A stretch of 64,000 bases of DNA, taken from NCBI RefSeq assembly GCF_013055795.1, contig NZ_JABETO010000006.1, positions 186,001-250,000 on the forward strand. Reading direction: 5' to 3'. This DNA comes from Streptomyces sp. I05A-00742 (GTDB taxonomy: Bacteria > Actinomycetota > Actinomycetes > Streptomycetales > Streptomycetaceae). Made by a program: the position numbers and the translations under genes. Of this stretch, positions 59,263-64,000 are shown piece after piece. The notes under the pieces were generated by a model. The model did not search any database. It was not told where the DNA came from and was given only the letters and a program-made list of their open reading frames with translations. Position 1 is the first letter of the stretch, and each line of letters starts with the position of its first letter.

Positions 59263-60393
59263 ATGCGGCGATTTCAGCGTCCCGACCCCGGCGACCGCCG
59301 GCCGCGCCCGCGCGGGCCCGGCCGCCGCGCGTGCCGCGACGGATGCGCGGTCCTCTGCGCGCTGGGCGTCGTGGTGACGCCGGTTCTCGCGTCCCAGCCG
59401 CCCGCCTCCTACGCGGCTCCGGGCCGGCTCGCCCGCGCCACCTCGGAGGTGTACCGCCTGACCAGGGAGGAGGCCCTGGTCAAGGAGCGCTACGCCCGGG
59501 CGCTGCCGGCCGCGCGGGACCGGAAGCGGGAGGTCCGCCGGCTGGCCGACCGGCTGAGCGGGCTGCAATTCGTCTCCGGAGTGCTGCGGGAGGACGCCGG
59601 GGCCGCCGCCCGCGCGCAGTACCGGACCGGCGGCTTCACCGCCCGGGAGAGCCTCCAGGTCCTGGACGACCCACTGGAGCTGCTGTCCCTCCAGGAGGAC
59701 GACACCGGCCGCCGGGAGCGGCTGGCCCGGCGGCTGAGCGAGACCGACGACCGGAGCAGGGCCCTGGCCGCCGAGGCGCGGGCGACCGCGTCCTCCTGGC
59801 ACGCGCTGGACCAGGACGTCGCCCGGATGCGGACCACGCTGGACACCGTCGGCGGCCGGCTGACCGCGGCGCGCGGCCGGCTGGACGCGCTGGCCGCCGC
59901 CGCCGTGGCCGGAGGCCGCTGCGAGGCGGCCGACCGGGACGGGCTGGACGCGGACGACGCGGCGCGGCCGGACGGGGACCCCGACCGGGACGGCTGGACG
60001 CGGCCGGTGCTCGGCTACCGGCTCTCGGCCGGGTACGGCGGCTCCGGCGCGAACTGGGCCGGCACGCACACCGGCCAGGACTTCGCCGTGCCCACCGGCA
60101 CTCCGGTGCGCTCGGTCGGGCCGGGGACGGTGGTGGCGTCCGGGTGCGGCGGCGCCTTCGGCATCAGCATGGTGATCCGGCACCCGGGCGGCTGGTACTC
60201 CCACTACGCCCACCTGGCGACACCGTTCGTGGCCCCGGGACACCGGGTGCGGCCGGGCGAGTGGATCGGCCTGTCCGGGACCACGGGAAACTCCACGGGG
60301 CCGCATCTGCACTTCGAGATCCGTACGACCCCGGAGTTCGGGTCCGCCGTCGATCCGGTGGAGTGGCTGCGCCGGCGCGGCGTGGGGCTGTAG
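59263..60393 (+). CDS. M23 family metallopeptidase
   Basis: This 376-residue exported protein has an N-terminal Arg-rich stretch and a hydrophobic segment (GCAVLCALGVVVTPVLASQP) as signal or anchor. An Ala/Arg/Leu-rich coiled coil (about 55-225) follows, then a LytM/M23 domain with THTGQDFAVP, GWYSHYAHL and GPHLHFEIRT, containing the zinc ligands. It cleaves or regulates peptidoglycan cross-bridges. The coiled coil resembles NlpD/EnvC-type regulators. ATG 59263 lies 120 bp after the kinase. Confidence 0.9.
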   Translation: MRRFQRPDPGDRRPRPRGPGRRACRDGCAVLCALGVVVTPVLASQPPASYAAPGRLARATSEVYRLTREEALVKERYARALPAARDRKREVRRLADRLSGLQFVSGVLREDAGAAARAQYRTGGFTARESLQVLDDPLELLSLQEDDTGRRERLARRLSETDDRSRALAAEARATASSWHALDQDVARMRTTLDTVGGRLTAARGRLDALAAAAVAGGRCEAADRDGLDADDAARPDGDPDRDGWTRPVLGYRLSAGYGGSGANWAGTHTGQDFAVPTGTPVRSVGPGTVVASGCGGAFGISMVIRHPGGWYSHYAHLATPFVAPGHRVRPGEWIGLSGTTGNSTGPHLHFEIRTTPEFGSAVDPVEWLRRRGVGL

Positions 60394-60413
60394 CCGGCCG
60401 GGTCCGCCGCAGG

Positions 60414-61304
60414 TCAGGGGCAGCCGTGCAGGATCTGCTCGATGACCGCGGCGACGCCGTCGTCGTTGTTGGCGGCGGTCCGGTGCGTGGTGGCGGCCAG
60501 TACCTCCGGGTGGGCGTTGGCCATGGCGTAGGAGGTGCCGGCCCAGCCGAGCATCTCCAGGTCGTTGGGCATGTCGCCGAAGGCCACCACCTCTTCGGGC
60601 GCGATGCCGTGTTCGGCGCAGTAGCCCGCGAGCGTGCTGGCCTTGCTGACGCCGGGGCCGCTGATCTCCAGCAGCGCGGTGGGGCTGGAGCGGGTGAACG
60701 AACCGTGGTCGCCGGCCGCGGTGCGGGCCCGGGCGAGGAACGCGTCGGGGGCGAGCTCGGGGTGGTGGGCGAGCAGCTTGAGGATGGGGCCGCAGGAGTC
60801 GCCGCCCTCCGTGGGCGCCTCCGCGGCCAGGAATTCCTCGGCGGGGGCGATGACCGCCGCGGGGTCGAGCTGGAAGGGCGGGTACTGCGGCTCGTAGTGG
60901 AAGCCGGTGGTGCGTTCGACGGCGAACGAGGAGCCGGGGACGGCGGCGCGCAGCGCCACGACGATGGCCAGGGCGTCGGCCCGCCCCAGCGGTCTGACCT
61001 CGACGAACCGGCCACCGTCCCGGAGGTCCACGACAGCGGCGCCGTTCGCGCAGATCGCCAGGCCGTGGCCGTGCACATGGGCGCTGACCACGTCCATCCA
61101 GCGTGCCGGGCGGCCGGTGACGAAGAAGACCTCCAGCCCCGCCGCCTCGGCGGCGGCCAGCGCGGCGACGGTCCGGTCGGACACCGTCTTGTCGTCCCGC
61201 AGCAGGGTGCCGTCGAGGTCGGTGGCGATCAGCCGGGGTATCGGGGCTGTCCGGCCGGCGGCCGGGGTCTCGGGCTGCTCGGTAGCTGAAGTCACGGTTC
61301 CCAT
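60414..61304 (-). CDS. Cof-type HAD hydrolase
   Basis: This 296-residue phosphatase has motif I RLIATDLDGTLLRDDKTVSD, a C2 cap domain, and motifs III/IV near GVSKASTLAGYCAEHGIAPE and VVAFGDMPNDLEMLGWAG. Cof-type members dephosphorylate sugar phosphates, PLP or FMN. The longest start is ATG 61304; an in-frame GTG 12 bp downstream is also possible. It is convergent with the M23 gene. Confidence 0.92.
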   Translation of the reverse strand: MGTVTSATEQPETPAAGRTAPIPRLIATDLDGTLLRDDKTVSDRTVAALAAAEAAGLEVFFVTGRPARWMDVVSAHVHGHGLAICANGAAVVDLRDGGRFVEVRPLGRADALAIVVALRAAVPGSSFAVERTTGFHYEPQYPPFQLDPAAVIAPAEEFLAAEAPTEGGDSCGPILKLLAHHPELAPDAFLARARTAAGDHGSFTRSSPTALLEISGPGVSKASTLAGYCAEHGIAPEEVVAFGDMPNDLEMLGWAGTSYAMANAHPEVLAATTHRTAANNDDGVAAVIEQILHGCP

Positions 61305-61655
61305 TGTCGGTTACGCGGTGGTGCCGGGCGCCCGGGTGGGCGGGGCGCCGTGTTTTTGAGCCAGCGCGCCGGAGCGGCCGGTGGCGGGGCGGGGGTGTCC
61401 GGTGGAAAGCGCAGGTGGCGGGGGGTGGAGGCGGTCGTGACGGCGAGGCGGTCGCCGCGGAGGGCAGACCCCTGCCCGGCAGCCCGGCAGCCCGGCGGTC
61501 CCGGTGGTGGACCGGGGGCGCGGTTCCTCGGCTCCGGGAGTGCGGCCGGGCGGCCGACGGCGGTCGAGGCTGCGGCCGGCGTTCGGATCTGCGGCTTCGG
61601 GGTCTGCGGTGTTGGCGTCCGCGGGTTGGGGCCTGCGGGGTTGGGGCCCGCGACG
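61305..61655. other. gene-free GC-rich region with short repeats
   Basis: This 351-bp stretch separates two minus-strand genes. The part near 61590-61650 has repeated GCGGGTTGGGGCCTGCGGGG-type motifs (about 14-bp period, three copies). I see no coding sequence and no clear terminator. The HAD gene promoter should lie at the 61305 side. Confidence 0.5.
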
Positions 61656-62567
61656 TCACTCGCCCAGCTGCGCCAACGCCTTTGTGGCGATGCGCTCGAA
61701 GACGGCCTGGTCAGCGGCGAAGTCCGAGTCCGGGATCGGCCAGTGGACGACGATCTCGGTGAAACCGAGCTCGAAGTGCCGGCCCGCGAAGTCGACGAAC
61801 GCGTCGAGCGATGCGAGAGGCCGGTTCCGGTCCGGGGTGAAGCCGGTCAGCAGGATCTTGTCGAGCTCGGAGACGTCACGGCCGATCTCCGCACAGGCGG
61901 CGCCCAGCTTCTCGATCTGGCCCCGGATGGCGTCCCGGGACTGCTCGGGGGTCCCGCTCTCGAAGAGCTTCGGGTCTCCCGTGGTCACCCACGCCTGCCC
62001 GTGCCGCGCGGCCAGCCGCAGGCCGCGCGGGCCGGTGGCGGCGACGGCGAAGGGCAGCCGGGGGCCCTGGACGCAGCCGGGAATGGTGCGGGCCTCGACC
62101 GCCGAGTAGAACGTGCCGTCGTGGCTGACGGCGCCCTCGGTCAGCAGCCGGTCGAGCAGCGGGACGAACTCGGCGAACCGGTCCGCCCGCTCCTTCGGCG
62201 ACCAGGGCTCCTGGCCCAGGGCCGTCGCGTCGAACCCGCTGCCGCCCGCGCCGATGCCCAGGGTGATGCGCCCGTCCGAGACGTCGTCCAGCGTGATCAG
62301 GTCCTTGGCGAGGGTGACCGGATGCCGGAAGTTCGGCGAGGTGACCAGGGTGCCCAGCCGTATCCGGTCGGTCGCGGCCGCGGCGGCGGTCAGGGTGGGG
62401 ACCGCGCCGAACCACGGGCCGTCCCGGAAGGTCCGCCACGAAAGGTGGTCGTAGGTGTACGCCGTGTGGAAACCGAGCTCTTCCGCGCGGCGCCACTGGT
62501 CGCGGCCACCCTCCCGCCAGCGGTTGACGGGCAGGATCACGGTGCTCAGACGGTGCGAAGTAGCCAT
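61656..62567 (-). CDS. LLM class F420-dependent oxidoreductase
   Basis: This 303-residue TIM-barrel protein has the luciferase-like order: STVILPVNRWREGGRDQWRR, LGFHTAYTYDHLSWRTFRDG, DRIRLGTLVTSPNFRHPVTL and GRITLGIGAGGSGFDATALG. This is the F420-binding branch common in actinobacteria; the cofactor is inferred from family. The substrate is unknown. It is divergent from htpX with about 130 bp between. ATG 62567 begins MATSHRLSTV. Confidence 0.9.
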   Translation of the reverse strand: MATSHRLSTVILPVNRWREGGRDQWRRAEELGFHTAYTYDHLSWRTFRDGPWFGAVPTLTAAAAATDRIRLGTLVTSPNFRHPVTLAKDLITLDDVSDGRITLGIGAGGSGFDATALGQEPWSPKERADRFAEFVPLLDRLLTEGAVSHDGTFYSAVEARTIPGCVQGPRLPFAVAATGPRGLRLAARHGQAWVTTGDPKLFESGTPEQSRDAIRGQIEKLGAACAEIGRDVSELDKILLTGFTPDRNRPLASLDAFVDFAGRHFELGFTEIVVHWPIPDSDFAADQAVFERIATKALAQLGE

Positions 62568-62699
62568 GGTCCAGAGCCTACGGCGGCGCCGGTCCGGGAC
62601 GGCCGGCGGAACGGAAATCGGCGGAATGGGGGAGACGAGAGGGAGAATCGTGACAGGGAAGCCTTGCCGGGGAGCTACCGCGACATCTGGGAGGCCACT

Positions 62700-63605
62700 G
62701 TGCGGGAGAGCACTCGATTCACCCCCGACCGCGGGCTGACCACCCGCATGGTCAGCACGATGTTCCTGATCGGACTGCTCTACGTCGTGTTCGTCGGCGT
62801 GCTGATCGTGCTGCTGCGCGGCGCGTGGCCGATCATCCTGGTCCTGGCCGGAGGGGTGTTCGTCGCCCAGTTCTGGTTCAGCGACCGCATCGCCGCCTTC
62901 GGCATGGGGGCACGTGAGGTCACCCCTCGCGAGGCGCCCGAGCTGCACGGTGCCGTGGACCGGCTGTGCGCGCTGGCGGACATGCCCAAGCCGCGGGTGG
63001 CGATCGCCGACAGTGATGTGCCCAACGCCTTCGCCACCGGGCGCAACCGGAAGAACGCCCTGGTCTGTGCGACGACCGGGCTGCTGCGTCGGCTGGAGCC
63101 GGAGGAACTGGAGGGGGTGCTGGCACACGAACTCAGTCATGTGGCGCACCGGGACGTCGCGGTGATGACCATCGCCTCCTTCCTGGGCGTCCTGGCCGGG
63201 CTCATCACCCGCGTCGGGCTGTGGGGAGGGCTGCGCAGGGTGGGGGGCCGGGACAGCAACACCGCGCTGCTGATGGTGGTGATTCCGCTGGTCAGCGCCG
63301 TGGTCTACGTCATCGGGTTCCTGCTGACCCGGATGCTGTCGCGCTACCGGGAGCTGTCCGCCGACCGGGCGGCCGCCCTGCTGACGGGCCGGCCGTCGGC
63401 ACTGGCGTCGGCGCTCACCAAGGTCACCGGGGAGATGGCCCGGATTCCCACCCGTGATCTGCGGCAGGCCGAGCCGTTCAACGCCTTCTGGTTCGCGCCG
63501 GCCTTCTCCAAGGAGACCCTGAGCAGCCTGCTCTCGTCGCACCCCACGCTGGAACAGCGGCTTGACCAGCTCGGGAGGATCTCGGTACGGCTCGGACAGG
63601 CGTGA
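62700..63605 (+). CDS. htpX: M48 family zinc metalloprotease HtpX
   Basis: This 301-residue membrane protease has two N-terminal helices (MFLIGLLYVVFVGVLIVLLR and WPIILVLAGGVFVAQFWF), the zinc motif VLAHELSHVAHRDVAV and the third ligand in RYRELSADRAAALLTG. It degrades misfolded membrane proteins under envelope stress. GTG 62700 is chosen for the GGGAGG about 8 bp upstream. It is followed by a PspAB-like gene, a pairing I recall from other streptomycetes, consistent with a phage-shock/envelope-stress role. Confidence 0.92.
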   Translation: MRESTRFTPDRGLTTRMVSTMFLIGLLYVVFVGVLIVLLRGAWPIILVLAGGVFVAQFWFSDRIAAFGMGAREVTPREAPELHGAVDRLCALADMPKPRVAIADSDVPNAFATGRNRKNALVCATTGLLRRLEPEELEGVLAHELSHVAHRDVAVMTIASFLGVLAGLITRVGLWGGLRRVGGRDSNTALLMVVIPLVSAVVYVIGFLLTRMLSRYRELSADRAAALLTGRPSALASALTKVTGEMARIPTRDLRQAEPFNAFWFAPAFSKETLSSLLSSHPTLEQRLDQLGRISVRLGQA

Positions 63606-63762
63606 GGGCGGACGCGCGGGGCACCGGGGACGGGGACGGGGGCGAGGGCGACGGCAAACGCGTGATGTGCCGGGGTCGTGCGGGACGACGGGCCGTGGGG
63701 CGGGGACACAGGAGGAGGCGCCGCGGGGCGTCGGGCCGCGGGCGGGAAGGAGTCTCGGAACA

Positions 63763-64000
63763 GTGGGTTTCCTCGACGTCATCCTCGGGCGCTCCAAGCC
63801 GGTCCGCCCCGATCTCGACCGGCTCTTCGCCCTGCCCTCGGCCGCCCTGACCCTTGAGGCGGGCGCCGGAATGGAGCCGACCGGGCTGGGGTCGGTCTGC
63901 TTCGCCAGCGTGGAGGGCGGCGCCTTCGGCACGCTGCGGGAGGACGTCAGGCAGTTGCTGGACACGGATACCGGGGGCGGCGGGGTGCCCGTCGAGTTCA
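63763..64000 (+). CDS. PspA-associated protein PspAB-like (partial)
   Basis: From GTG 63763, preceded by GGGAAGGAGTCTCGGAACA, the frame reads VGFLDVILGRSKPVRPDLDR, LFALPSAALTLEAGAGMEPT and FASVEGGAFGTLREDVRQLL, and runs off the window end after about 79 codons. This resembles the actinobacterial protein annotated PspA-associated PspAB, which is often encoded next to HtpX. The C-terminal part is outside the window. The identification comes from memory of the family start and from the htpX neighbour. Confidence 0.7.
   Translation, partial: MGFLDVILGRSKPVRPDLDRLFALPSAALTLEAGAGMEPTGLGSVCFASVEGGAFGTLREDVRQLLDTDTGGGGVPVEF

Noticed and set aside
56005..61659. An 1884-codon open frame on the minus strand
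   Set aside because: It is antisense to cydDC, the histidine kinase and the M23 gene, which have clear domains. Its translation is Arg/Pro/Gly/His-rich without any motif. It exists because high GC removes stop codons.

Overview
The window is a high-GC actinobacterial chromosome segment that fits Streptomyces. It has the order rpsF-ssb-rpsR-rplI, a MATE exporter and dnaB, then an ssgA sporulation gene, a TPP-riboswitch-controlled thiC and a Rex-type operator in front of cydA-cydB-cydCD. Many small exporters also sit next to TetR, MarR, MerR, LysR or LacI regulators. No tRNA, rRNA or CRISPR array was seen.

Region 1 (1-6252) is conserved core. It carries ribosomal and ssDNA-binding protein genes, a MATE pump on the opposite strand, and dnaB. 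The dnaB gene is split by a 412-residue intein in the P-loop. The intein has the Ala1/Trp/Cys/Thr signature of class 3 inteins, a LAGLIDADG-type endonuclease and two cysteine clusters. Four DnaA-box-like 9-mers lie in the leader region of dnaB.

Region 2 (6253-11640) is an accessory island with lower GC and much wreckage. It holds a TnsA-like fragment, a divergent MerR/MFS exporter pair flanked by a family of TGAGA-type repeats, a decayed eCIS (DUF4157-type) effector gene followed by a truncated immunity-like gene, and a frameshifted TniQ-like fragment. An intact unknown gene closes it.

Region 3 (11632-31314) is a run of short regulator/target pairs. These include peptide deformylase with its own HTH regulator and a CTTTGCAAAG operator array; an EamA exporter with an NAD(P)-binding protein and MarR; a FabH-like ketosynthase with TetR; a cupin with MarR; an AhpD-like protein with MocR; thioredoxin with MerR; a beta-lactamase-like hydrolase; a class V aminotransferase; TetR with a cysteine-rich tail; GNAT; and MarR with MFS. 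An octanucleotide tandem repeat lies at 25811-25889.

Region 4 (31315-44396) contains a globin-flavoreductase with a long disordered N-terminus coupled to a PNPOx-like protein, NUDIX and LysR genes, a possible small RNA, small membrane and zinc-motif proteins, ssgA, an operon of YibE/F, a small NfeD-like protein and a flotillin with hendecad repeats, and thiC behind its riboswitch.

Region 5 (44397-64000) contains a TerD-VWA protein, a metallophosphoesterase, a LacI regulator, a HisC-like aminotransferase, cytochrome bd oxidase with a fused CydCD exporter, a GAF histidine kinase, an M23 peptidase, a HAD phosphatase, an F420-type LLM oxidoreductase, HtpX and the start of a PspAB-like gene. The long open frames antisense to these genes are GC-driven shadows and are not annotated.
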